From Sandaracinaceae bacterium (GTDB lineage: Bacteria > Myxococcota_A > Polyangia > Polyangiales > Sandaracinaceae): a DNA stretch of 64,000 nucleotides. The position numbers were made by a program, and so were the translations under genes. The stretch covers positions 124,001 through 188,000 of the forward strand of contig JACKEC010000017.1 of the NCBI GenBank assembly GCA_020633195.1, written 5' to 3'. This document shows positions 37,547 through 45,529 of the stretch, piece by piece. The first letter of the stretch is position 1; the number at the start of each line of letters is the position of its first letter. The notes under the pieces are model-generated. The model ran no database searches. It was not told the DNA's origin and saw only the letters and a program-made list of their open reading frames with translations.

Positions 37547-40336
37547 TCAATCGAGGAGGACGAGACCCGGCGGGAGGCTCTCGCCGAAGAGCCGGCGCTC
37601 GTCCGCCTCCTCGAGCTCGGTCACCTCGCGCACCATCGAGATCCAGCTCGCAGGGGCCTCGATCGCCTCGAGCCGCGCCGCGACCTTCCGGCGCAGCGCC
37701 TCGTCGAGATCCCGCTCGCGGTCGCCGCTCATCCGGCTCAGGACCGTGGCCGCGAACGACGCGTTGTCGCTCTGAGACCAGTCCACGGCGAGCACCGCCT
37801 CGAGCCACTCGGCCGCGGTATCGCGCGGCACGACCTCGTGCGCGCTCCCGTAGAACGGCACCCGCGCGCCGATCCGGCCGAGCGCCCACCAGCTGAAGTC
37901 GCCCTCGTCGTGGCCCTGCAGCCGCTTCACGAGCCAGCCGCCGACCTCCACCTTCCGCGCCGACGCGACCCGCTCGAGGGTCCCGGCGAGCCGGACCATG
38001 TCGTCGTAGCCCCCCATCTTCGGGCCCTTGGGGCGCGCGCGGGGGCGCTTGGTCGGCGGGTGCAGGTAGTAGGCGAGGGTGTCGAGGATCTTCGTCTGCG
38101 ACGGCGCGTCGAGGCCGCCCGCGACCCGCCGCCACATCGTCCACCACTCGCTCCAGACCTGCGCCTCGGGGACGAACTGCACGCCCTGATCGAAGATCTG
38201 GAAGAGCTGCTTCACCCGCCAGTCGTCGAGCGGGTAGCCGTAGCCCGGCCGCAGGCAGTAGCCGGTCAGGTTGAACCACACGCGCTCGTGGTCGGCGCTG
38301 CGGCGCCGCCGCTTCATGCCGGCGAGGAGCGCCCCGAACAGCTCGCGCAGGAGCGGGGTGTTCCAGGTCTGCCGCGCGCCGATCGTCTTCTCGAGGCCCG
38401 CCCGGAGCGTCTTGACCGGCTTGGCCCCCTCGGCGTGCGCGGAGCTCTTGCCGAACACCTGCCGCACGAGATCCGTCGCCTCTTCGAAGCGCGGGTGGAG
38501 CTGGGTGATCTTCTTGGCGGCGACGTCCTCGGCCGCCTCGCCGCGGAGCTGCAGCTCGAGCTTCCAGCGCCGCGCCGGGCCCTCCGCGGCGACGCAGCTC
38601 AGCTCGACGGTGCCGACCTCCGTCAGCGCGGTGCTCAGCTGAACCGGCAGCGCCTTGCCCGCCTTGCCCGACTCGTCCTCGAGCACCGCGGCGAGCGCCG
38701 GGAGCTCCTGGAACGTGTCGGCGACGTCCACGATGTCGCCCGCCCGGTGCAACACGGCTTCCCCGGTGCTGGACGCGAGGTCGAAGCGCACCGGCTCGCC
38801 GAGCTTCAGCGAGAACGTCCGGGCGCGGAGCACGACCTCCTCGCCCTCCTCGGCGCCGCGGGGGAGCAGGCACACGCCCCGCTCGCCGCCGTCGAGCATC
38901 AGGTAGTAGGAGCGCGCGGAGCCGCCGCCGATGCGCACGCCGACGCCGCGCCGGGCGAGCCCGTACGCGACCGCGCCCCGCGCCACGGCGAGCTCGGGGG
39001 CGGGGTTCTCGAGGCGCATGGGCGGCTCGCCGCCGCGCCACGACGCGAGCACGTCCATCATGCGCTGGCTGAGCGCGTGGCCCTTGAACACGCCGCCGTT
39101 GAGCAGCACCGCGTCCGGGACGGGCAGCGCGCCCTCCGGGATCGTGCCCTCGGGGAACGCCTCGCGCGCGACGTCCGAGTGCCGCTCGAGGAACGCCGCG
39201 ACGTGACGCGTGATCCCCGCGTCGGCGACGTAGGGGAGGCCGAACTCGACGATCGCGCCGCGCTTCTTGGACGGCCGCGCGTCGACGTCGACCGCGGGGA
39301 AGAAGCCGTCGAGGATCCGCTCGTGCACCACGGATCGCTGGAGATCCGCGGACTTGCTGCCCCCGATGAGCTTGCGACCGCCGCCGAGGACGGTGACCTT
39401 CACCGCCTCGGGCGGGTCCTCGGCGAGCAACTTCTCTTTCGCGGTGCGGCACTGCTGGATCAGCTGCGTGAAGCGCCCCGCGCCCAGCTTCTCGGCGTCT
39501 CCGATCGCGCGCTCGGCGTCGTGCGCGAGCGCGAGGTCCATGTTGTCGCCGCCGAGCATCAGGTGGTCGCCGACCGCGACGCGGGTGAGCCGCGGGCCGC
39601 TCTCGCGCAGCTCCACCTGGATGAGCGTCAGGTCGGTGGTCCCGCCGCCGACGTCGACGACGAGCGCGAGGTGCATCTTCTCGACGAGCTCGTCGATGTC
39701 CTCCTCGTGCCGGCCGAGCCAGTCGTAGAACGCGGCCTGCGGCTCCTCGAGGAGGCGCACCTTCGAGAGCCCGGCCTCGCGCGCGGCGCGGACCGTGAGC
39801 GCGCGCGCCCCCTCGTCGAAGGAGGCGGGGACGGTCAGGACGACTTGCTGCTTGGAGAGCGGCTCGTCCTCGAAGTGGTGGTCCCACGCGTCGCGGACGT
39901 GGGCGAGGTAGCTCGCGCTCGCGCCGACGGGGGACACCTTGGGCACGTCCTCGGGCGCGCCCCACGGGAGGATCGGCGCGGTGCGGTCGACGTTCGGGTG
40001 CGACAGCCAGCTCTTCGCGCTCGCGACGAGGCGGCCGGGGACCTTGGCGCCGAGCTGCCGGGCGAGCTCGCCGACGACCCCGCCGGGCACGCCGTCGAGC
40101 GCGCGGGCGTTCCAGGGGAGCTGCCGATCGTCGTCGGTCAGCTCGGCCTCCGAGGGGTGGTAGCGGAGCGAGTGCAGCAGCGGGCGGGCCTCGATCTCGC
40201 CGGGCGCGACGAGCTGGTCGAGGCCGAGCTCCTCGATCGGCGCGTCCGGGCCGCGGCGCGTGTCGACGTACGCGACGACGGTGTGGGTCGTGCCGAGGTC
40301 GATGCCGACGATGAAGCGCGAGTCCTTCGGCGCCAC
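37547..40336 (-). CDS. Large Hsp70-family protein with C-terminal extension
   Basis: A 929-residue Hsp70-like ATPase. The actin-like fold has phosphate-1 GIDLGTTHT (10-18), phosphate-2 VVDVGGGTTDL (about 229-239) and adenosine motif LLNGGVFKG (about 415-423). After a beta-rich middle part, the last 350 residues form a region with FNLTGYCLRPGYGYPLDDWR and WSEWWTMWRRVAGGL that resembles the DUF3731 domain found only on Hsp70 relatives. The DnaK-type interdomain linker and EEVD-like tail are missing. It is the last gene of a five-gene operon, 3 nt after the second Hsp70. Probably a specialised chaperone ATPase. Confidence 0.88.
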   Translation of the reverse strand: MAPKDSRFIVGIDLGTTHTVVAYVDTRRGPDAPIEELGLDQLVAPGEIEARPLLHSLRYHPSEAELTDDDRQLPWNARALDGVPGGVVGELARQLGAKVPGRLVASAKSWLSHPNVDRTAPILPWGAPEDVPKVSPVGASASYLAHVRDAWDHHFEDEPLSKQQVVLTVPASFDEGARALTVRAAREAGLSKVRLLEEPQAAFYDWLGRHEEDIDELVEKMHLALVVDVGGGTTDLTLIQVELRESGPRLTRVAVGDHLMLGGDNMDLALAHDAERAIGDAEKLGAGRFTQLIQQCRTAKEKLLAEDPPEAVKVTVLGGGRKLIGGSKSADLQRSVVHERILDGFFPAVDVDARPSKKRGAIVEFGLPYVADAGITRHVAAFLERHSDVAREAFPEGTIPEGALPVPDAVLLNGGVFKGHALSQRMMDVLASWRGGEPPMRLENPAPELAVARGAVAYGLARRGVGVRIGGGSARSYYLMLDGGERGVCLLPRGAEEGEEVVLRARTFSLKLGEPVRFDLASSTGEAVLHRAGDIVDVADTFQELPALAAVLEDESGKAGKALPVQLSTALTEVGTVELSCVAAEGPARRWKLELQLRGEAAEDVAAKKITQLHPRFEEATDLVRQVFGKSSAHAEGAKPVKTLRAGLEKTIGARQTWNTPLLRELFGALLAGMKRRRRSADHERVWFNLTGYCLRPGYGYPLDDWRVKQLFQIFDQGVQFVPEAQVWSEWWTMWRRVAGGLDAPSQTKILDTLAYYLHPPTKRPRARPKGPKMGGYDDMVRLAGTLERVASARKVEVGGWLVKRLQGHDEGDFSWWALGRIGARVPFYGSAHEVVPRDTAAEWLEAVLAVDWSQSDNASFAATVLSRMSGDRERDLDEALRRKVAARLEAIEAPASWISMVREVTELEEADERRLFGESLPPGLVLLD

Positions 40337-40339
40337 GCG

Positions 40340-42190
40340 CTACTCCTGCTCGCCCGCCCGCACTTCGAGCTCGACCTTCCAGCGCTCGTCGCCCTTGCGC
40401 GGGATCGCCTCGAGCTCGAGCACGCCCACCTCGGTGACGCCGGCCTGCAGCCGCACCGGGACCACGTCGCCCGGCGTCTTGCCCTCGGCGGGCAGCGTCG
40501 CCTGGATCTCGGGCAGCTCCTCGAGCTCGCCGTCGCGCCAGCGCTCGAGGACGGTGCCGACCGCGTCGTCGCGCCGGACCGAGCTGCCGAAGAAGCGGAA
40601 GCTCACCGGCTCGCCCACCACGAGCCCGAGCTCCTGCGGCGCCGGGTCCGCGCGGGTGCCCTCCTCGATCCCGAACGGCGCCACGCAGATCGCGGTCAGC
40701 GGCGGCTCCATCCCGGGCACCGCGGGCATCGCGGCCTCGACGCCGACGTAGTAGGCCTGCGCGGTGCCGCCGCGGATGCGCACGCCGCGGCCGCGCCGCA
40801 CGTAGCCGTAGTAGGCGGCGCCGCGCGCGACGGCGAGGTCGAGCCGCGCGCCCTCGAGGATGCGCGCCGGCTCGCCGCCGTCGGCCTCGAGCCACGCGTC
40901 GATCTGCGCCGAGACGCGCTTCTCGAGCAGCCCGGACTGGAACACGCCCCCGTTGAAGAGGATCGCGGTCGGGTGCAGGAACGTCGCGCCCTCGGGGAGG
41001 CGCGGCTCGAAGCCCTCGACGTCCTCGGTCGCGTGGAGCTGCCGCGCGAGGAACGCCGCGAGGTGACGCGTGACCCCGGCGTCCTGCGCGTAGGGCAGGC
41101 CGAGCTGCGTGAGCGCGCCGCGGGTGCGGGCCTTGGGCCGCGCGTCCGAGCCCACCTCGGGGAAGAAGCCCTCGACGAGCAGGGACTCGACCTCGGCGCG
41201 GGTGAGCTCGCTCCGGATGGAGCCGCCGACGAGCTTGCGACCGCGGCTCGGCACGACGATCGGCACCGCCTCGACGCTCTCGTCGCCGAGCAACGTCTCT
41301 TTCGCGCCACGGCACGCGTGGGTCAGCGCGCCGAGCTGCCAGGCGTCGAGGCTCTTGTCGCCCTCGGCCTCGATCTTGTTGCGGACCGCGACCGCGAGCG
41401 CGAGGTCCATGTTGTCGCCGCCGAGCAGGATGTGCTCGCCGACGGCGACGCGGTGCAGCTCGAGGGATCCCTCGCGCTCGGCCACCGCCATGAGCGACAG
41501 GTCGGTGGTGCCGCCGCCCACGTCGACGACGAGGATCACGTCGCCGACGCTCACCTGATCGCGCCAGGTGCCCTCGGTGCCCTGGATCCACGAGTAGAGC
41601 GCGGCCTGCGGCTCCTCGAGGAGCACCATGTTGTCGAGGCCCGCCTCGCGCGCGGCCTCCGCGGTGAGCTCGCGCGCCGCTGGGTCGAACGACGCCGGCA
41701 CCGTGATCACCACGTCCTGCTCGTCGAGCGGGGCGTCCGGGTGACCCGCGTTCCACGCGTCGCGCAGGTGCTCGAGGTAGAGGATGCTCGCCTGCAGCGG
41801 CGAGACCTTGGTGACCTCCTCGGGCGCGTGCGGCGGGAGGATCGGCGCGAGGCGGTCGACGCCGCCGTGGCAGAGCCAGCTCTTGGCGCTCGAGACGACG
41901 CGGATGGGGGTCTTGGCGCCGAGCGTGCGCGCGACCTCGCCGACGCCGAACGCGGGCGCCTCGTCCCAGGGCAGCGTGAGCGCGCCCTCCCCGAGCTCGC
42001 TCGCGCCCGGGAGGTACAGGAACGACGGGAGCAGCGACCGCTCCTCGATCGTGCCCGGCGCGACGACCTGCGGGAGCGACAAGACGTGTTGAGCCACCGC
42101 CTCGCCCTCGCTCAGGTCGAGGTCGACGTAGGAGAGCGCGCAGTGCGTGGTCCCGAGGTCGATGCCGACCGAGTAGGTCGCCTCGCTCAT
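40340..42190 (-). CDS. Hsp70-family protein
   Basis: A 616-residue Hsp70-like protein. Phosphate-1 GIDLGTTHC is at 9-17, phosphate-2 VVDVGGGTTDL near 220, and the adenosine motif LFNGGVFQSG near 395. The C-terminal 150 residues form a beta domain like the DnaK substrate domain (GLVVGEPVSFRFFGSS, GVTEVGVLELEAIP), but there is no helical lid. It is similar throughout its length to the first 610 residues of the neighbouring 929-residue protein, so the pair arose by duplication. Its ATG overlaps the stop of the DUF2760 gene (ATGA). Confidence 0.9.
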   Translation of the reverse strand: MSEATYSVGIDLGTTHCALSYVDLDLSEGEAVAQHVLSLPQVVAPGTIEERSLLPSFLYLPGASELGEGALTLPWDEAPAFGVGEVARTLGAKTPIRVVSSAKSWLCHGGVDRLAPILPPHAPEEVTKVSPLQASILYLEHLRDAWNAGHPDAPLDEQDVVITVPASFDPAARELTAEAAREAGLDNMVLLEEPQAALYSWIQGTEGTWRDQVSVGDVILVVDVGGGTTDLSLMAVAEREGSLELHRVAVGEHILLGGDNMDLALAVAVRNKIEAEGDKSLDAWQLGALTHACRGAKETLLGDESVEAVPIVVPSRGRKLVGGSIRSELTRAEVESLLVEGFFPEVGSDARPKARTRGALTQLGLPYAQDAGVTRHLAAFLARQLHATEDVEGFEPRLPEGATFLHPTAILFNGGVFQSGLLEKRVSAQIDAWLEADGGEPARILEGARLDLAVARGAAYYGYVRRGRGVRIRGGTAQAYYVGVEAAMPAVPGMEPPLTAICVAPFGIEEGTRADPAPQELGLVVGEPVSFRFFGSSVRRDDAVGTVLERWRDGELEELPEIQATLPAEGKTPGDVVPVRLQAGVTEVGVLELEAIPRKGDERWKVELEVRAGEQE

Positions 42191-42780
42191 GCCAGCTCGA
42201 CCTCCGCCGGCGCGATGACGCTCGGGTCGTGCTTCTCGCTCATCTTGGGGAGCCGCACGTCGCTGACCTTCCAGCCGCGGTGGGTGAGCTCGCCCTTGAA
42301 CGGCGCCTCGCCGACCACGTTGCCGGTGAGCCGGATGGTGTGCGGGTCGTAGCCCTCCTCGACCTTCACGCGCGCGCCCTCTTCGGACGCGTGGATCGCC
42401 TCGATCGTGAAGTGATCGTCGAGCGCCTTCTTGCAGCCGTCGTGGACCACGCGGGCCGCCGCGCCGATGTCCGCGTCGGAGGCGTCGCCGAGGTCCTCCT
42501 CGATGAAGTCCACGAAGCGACCCTCCCGCTGCAGGAGCCCGAGGAGCTGCAGCGCCGCGTCGGGGCCCGCCTCCTTGAGGACCGGGGCCGGCTTCTTGGC
42601 CTTCTTCTTCTTCTTGGGCTCCTCGGCCTTCGGCTCCTCGGGCGGCGGCAGCGCGGGCCGGCCCTCCCGGAGGCGCACCACGCCCGCGGCGAAGTCACCG
42701 TCGAAGAGCGTGCGGAAGTAGGCCACCCAGGCGAGGAAGATGCGGGCGAAGAACGAGGGCGTTTCGGCGGAGTCGCTCAC
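42187..42780 (-). CDS. DUF2760 protein
   Basis: A 197-residue cytoplasmic protein with an N-terminal hydrophobic helix (FFARIFLAWVAYFRTLF), a Lys/Pro-rich linker (PKAEEPKKKKKAKKPAP), then a domain matching DUF2760 (ALQLLGLLQREGRFVDFIEEDLGDASDADIGAAARVVHDGC, split). DUF2760 genes are regularly found directly before two Hsp70 genes, as here, with start-stop overlap. The likely role is a membrane-associated co-factor of this Hsp70 pair. No biochemical function is known to me. Confidence 0.85.
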   Translation of the reverse strand: MSDSAETPSFFARIFLAWVAYFRTLFDGDFAAGVVRLREGRPALPPPEEPKAEEPKKKKKAKKPAPVLKEAGPDAALQLLGLLQREGRFVDFIEEDLGDASDADIGAAARVVHDGCKKALDDHFTIEAIHASEEGARVKVEEGYDPHTIRLTGNVVGEAPFKGELTHRGWKVSDVRLPKMSEKHDPSVIAPAEVELA

Positions 42781-42812
42781 GGGCGCATTGCTAGCACCCC
42801 GACCCCGCGTCG

Positions 42813-43085
42813 TCAGCTGTCGCCGCGGTCGAGCTTCGCTCGGGCCAGCTCCGTGTGCGCCTCGAGCAGCTTCCCGAGCTGGTCGGCGAGGGCGGGGCCC
42901 TTGTCGAGGATCGCGTCGCAGCGCCCGAGCGTGCCCGTCGCCTTGCCCACCAGCGTCCGCGTGTCGCGGACGAGCATGGTGGTCGCGTCCACGAGCTGCT
43001 GCGTCCCGTCGACGAGCGGCTCGCTCCGGACCATCGCCTCCTGCAGGCTCTCGAGGACGTCGCGAGCCTTGTCGACGAGCTCCAT
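42813..43085 (-). CDS. Small helical protein of the Hsp70/DUF2760 operon
   Basis: A 90-residue, almost wholly helical protein with heptad-like spacing (ELVDKARDVLESLQEAM and LVDATTMLVRDTRTLVGKATGTL), so probably a coiled coil. The ATG overlaps the stop of the SRPBCC gene (TGATG), and the DUF2760 gene follows 32 bp later. No family was recognised. Coupling on one side and tight spacing on the other place it in the same operon. Confidence 0.7.
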   Translation of the reverse strand: MELVDKARDVLESLQEAMVRSEPLVDGTQQLVDATTMLVRDTRTLVGKATGTLGRCDAILDKGPALADQLGKLLEAHTELARAKLDRGDS

Positions 43086-43522
43086 CACATGTCCTCGGCC
43101 CGGTCGCGGAACGCCTCCATCAGCTTGGGGAGGCTCTCCTCGACGAACGCGGCCTGGACCTCGGGCGGGATCGCCATGTTGGTCTCGAGCTCGGCCTCGT
43201 AGTCGGCCTTGCACTCGCCGTCCTCGGTCTCCGTGAAGACCCACTTGCCGTTCATCTTGCTGATGTCGGTCGACTCGACGAGCTCCCAGCTCACCGTGTC
43301 GTCGGTGATCGCGTACTTGGTCGTGTAGGTCGACTTGAGGTCGAACCCCGCGAACGCGACGTGGACGTGGAACTTGGCCGTGATCGACGAGTCGCTGCGC
43401 TCGAGGACCTCGACCTTGGTGACCTCGTCCATGAACTCCGGGTACTTCTCGAAGTCGAGGATGACCTCCTTGAGCTCTTCGGGGCTGACGAACGTCTCGA
43501 GGGTGGACTTGGCGATCGGCAT
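43085..43522 (-). CDS. SRPBCC/START-fold (polyketide cyclase-like) protein
   Basis: A 145-residue protein of the SRPBCC superfamily: MPIAKSTLETFVSPEELKEVILDFEKYPEFMDEV (split) is the typical first strand and helix pair. The beta sheet follows, with WELVESTDISKMNGKW, and a long C-terminal helix. Such domains hold lipids or other hydrophobic ligands in a cavity. It is the first gene of the operon that continues into a coiled-coil protein, DUF2760 and two Hsp70 proteins. TACGCT ends 8 nt before the ATG, so the whole operon may begin with a leaderless message. Confidence 0.85.
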   Translation of the reverse strand: MPIAKSTLETFVSPEELKEVILDFEKYPEFMDEVTKVEVLERSDSSITAKFHVHVAFAGFDLKSTYTTKYAITDDTVSWELVESTDISKMNGKWVFTETEDGECKADYEAELETNMAIPPEVQAAFVEESLPKLMEAFRDRAEDM

Positions 43523-43530
43523 GGCGGCGG

Positions 43531-43536
43531 AGCGTA
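43531..43536 (-). promoter_or_regulatory. -10 element TACGCT, 8 nt before ATG
   Basis: Predicted promoter for the five-gene Hsp70/DUF2760 operon, divergent from that of the gene at 43586. Confidence 0.45.
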
Positions 43537-43573
43537 GCAGAGGCGGCGGCGAAGAGAATCGGTCCCCGCGTCG

Positions 43574-43579
43574 TATACC
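43574..43579 (+). promoter_or_regulatory. -10-like TATACC, 6 nt before ATG
   Basis: It starts TATA but ends in C. It lies in a 63-bp divergent gap. Confidence 0.35.
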
Positions 43580-43585
43580 GACCCG

Positions 43586-45289
43586 ATGAGGCCGACCGCG
43601 ATCGCTGCCCTGCTCGGCGGCTGCCTGCTCGTCGCGACGCCCGCGCGGGCGCAGCGCGGGGTCGAGCTCCGCCTCGCGGTCGACGGGTCCCCCTTCACGA
43701 CGCACGACGAGCTCGCGCTCCGGCTCGAGGTCCACAACGGGTCGGGCCGCTCCGTCCAGATCGTCGCGCCCGTCTACGGCTCCTGGGAGCACGCGCGCGA
43801 GCCCGCTTACGACACCGTCTTCACCGACGCGAGCACCGGGGAGGTCGTCGAGGACGCCCTCGGCTACGAGGACGGGCTCGAGTGCGGGGTGCTCGATCCC
43901 ATCCGACCACAGGACCGGATCACCGTGCCGAGCCGGGGCACCCGCGCCATCCCGATGGGGGCCGGCTCGACCCAGCAGCACCGGGTCCTCGCGTCGGCGC
44001 GGCCGGGCACCTACGCGATGCGCGTCCGCTACCGGTCCGGCGCGCGGACGCTGCTCTCGAACCCGGTGACGATCCGCGTGGTGGGCGGCGACCTCGCGCT
44101 CTGGGAGTGCCGGCGGCAGCAGCTCGCCGCGCTCACGAGCTTTCGCTCCGTCCAGAGCGCGGCCCTCGGCGCCGCCCCGCTCGCCGGGTCCGGGCACACC
44201 CTGCTCGCGTTCACGCGGCAGGTGCACGACGCGAGCAGCGACGCCCGGGAGACCGAGCTGTGGGTCGTCGCGCTCGACGCGCGGCTCCAGCCGGCGGCGC
44301 CCCCGGCGCGCTTGTTCGCGTCGCGCGAGCTCGGCTACCCGCCCGCGCTCGCGGCCACGTCGCGGGGCGTGCTCGTCGCGGCGATTCACGACGCCCGGGG
44401 GACCGAGCGCCCGATGCTCCGCGAGGTCCGCTGGGAGGCGGGCGCGCTGGTCGTCGGTCCCGAGCAGATTCTGCCCCGAGGCGGTGGCCTCGCGGTCTCG
44501 ATGTCCGGGCACGGGGATCGCGCGTGGCTCCTCCACGGCGACTTGCTCTCCGGGCCGCTGCGGCTGTGGCGGCTCGACGCTTCGGGCGCCCCGTTGGGCC
44601 CCGCGATCGAGGCGATCCCCGAGGGTGAGCACACCGGCGGCGGGTGGGTCGAGGCCGACGCGACGGGCGCGTGGGTCGTCGAGCGAGCCCGCCCCGAGCA
44701 GCGGCTGGTCGCGCTCCGCTACGACGCCTCCGGGGCGCGGGTCGCCCGCACGCCTCCGCTCCCGATGGGCGGCGCCGCGACCGCGGTCCGCGCGTCGGCC
44801 GACCAGCTCGAGATCGTCTGGCAGGACAGTAGCTTCGAGGGGTCGGACCCCGCGGACGGCATGGGCCTGGTGTACGGCGCGGTTCGCCTCGACGGGGGAT
44901 CGCTCGCGTCGCGCGCGCTGAGCCCGATCGATCGCCAGGACCCTCGCTGGGGGCGCGCCGCGTGGAGCGGCGACCGGCTCGGGTTCGCCTACGCGGAGTC
45001 CAGCCGCGCCGTGGTGTTCGGCACCGACGCGGTGCGCCAGACCCTCTCGTCCTCCGGCTCCCAGGTCCAGCTCGCGGTGATTGTGGGGGGCTGGCTCGCG
45101 ACCTGGAACGACGTTCGGAACGACGGCTCTCCAAGCTGCCGCGAGCTGTCGCAGTGCGCGACCGAGGTCTACGCCGCGCGGATCGACGACCGCGGGCGCG
45201 TGACCGTCGGGGCCACCCGGATCACGAGCGACGCCGTCCCCGCGCCGCCCCGGCCGAGCCAGCGGGACTGGCCGCGGCTCTGTCACTGA
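43586..45289 (+). CDS. Secreted beta-propeller-like hypothetical protein
   Basis: A 567-residue protein with a signal peptide (GGCLLVATPARAQR, cleavage about residue 23). An Ig-like domain (about 25-165: VELRLAVDGSPF, LALRLEVHNGSGRSVQIV) is followed by a region of repeated beta blades (WVVALDARLQPAAPPARLF, AWLLHGDLLSGPLRLWRLD, LVALRYDASGARVART). The last blade carries paired cysteines (PSCRELSQCATEVY). No enzyme motif was seen. The final TGA is provided by dispersed repeat copy C. Confidence 0.75.
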   Translation: MRPTAIAALLGGCLLVATPARAQRGVELRLAVDGSPFTTHDELALRLEVHNGSGRSVQIVAPVYGSWEHAREPAYDTVFTDASTGEVVEDALGYEDGLECGVLDPIRPQDRITVPSRGTRAIPMGAGSTQQHRVLASARPGTYAMRVRYRSGARTLLSNPVTIRVVGGDLALWECRRQQLAALTSFRSVQSAALGAAPLAGSGHTLLAFTRQVHDASSDARETELWVVALDARLQPAAPPARLFASRELGYPPALAATSRGVLVAAIHDARGTERPMLREVRWEAGALVVGPEQILPRGGGLAVSMSGHGDRAWLLHGDLLSGPLRLWRLDASGAPLGPAIEAIPEGEHTGGGWVEADATGAWVVERARPEQRLVALRYDASGARVARTPPLPMGGAATAVRASADQLEIVWQDSSFEGSDPADGMGLVYGAVRLDGGSLASRALSPIDRQDPRWGRAAWSGDRLGFAYAESSRAVVFGTDAVRQTLSSSGSQVQLAVIVGGWLATWNDVRNDGSPSCRELSQCATEVYAARIDDRGRVTVGATRITSDAVPAPPRPSQRDWPRLCH

Positions 45290-45390
45290 GTCCGACGACG
45301 CGAAGCGTCGGAGGATCTCAGTGGGGAGCGCGAGGGGCTTGCCCCTCGCCGGAGAGAAATCGCCGAAGGCGATTTATCGACAGACCTTGA
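45286..45390 (+). repeat. Dispersed triple-palindrome repeat, copy C
   Basis: Almost identical to the first unit of copy B. It begins CTGAGTCC with TGA as the stop of the preceding gene. The third hairpin differs from B only in the loop (GAA for GGA), so the stem is kept. A further small hairpin GTCCC-TGAAC-GGGAC follows at 45400-45414. Confidence 0.9.
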
Positions 45391-45529
45391 GACGAAGTCG
45401 TCCCTGAACGGGACGTGCCGTCGCTTCACGGCCCTCGTGCCACGTCGCGCCACGGTCGGCGCGCGCGTTGGGGATCGGGCCTGGCACGGCCGGTGCGGTG
45501 CACGGAGATCCTAGCTTTGGAGGGTCCCC
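45391..45529. other. Leader region of the DUF2330 gene
   Basis: No ORF was seen. It holds small hairpins just after repeat copy C, a sigma-54-like promoter at 45482-45496 and the GGAGG ribosome binding site at 45519-45523. Confidence 0.5.
45482..45496 (+). promoter_or_regulatory. Sigma-54-like promoter TGGCAC-N5-GTGC
   Basis: -24 TGGCAC is exact; -12 reads GTGC against consensus TTGC. Initiation would fall near 45508, giving a leader of about 20 nt that includes the GGAGG. This is one of only two intergenic TGGCAC-N5-TTGC-like sites noticed. Confidence 0.45.

Noticed and set aside
36701..42352. A very long open frame antisense to the FHA and Hsp70 genes
   Set aside because: It follows codon-position bias of the opposite-strand genes, has no domain and is a usual by-product of GC-rich coding DNA.
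45391..45529. Riboswitch in the DUF2330 leader
   Set aside because: Only short hairpins continuing the dispersed repeat were seen; no known aptamer consensus was recognised.
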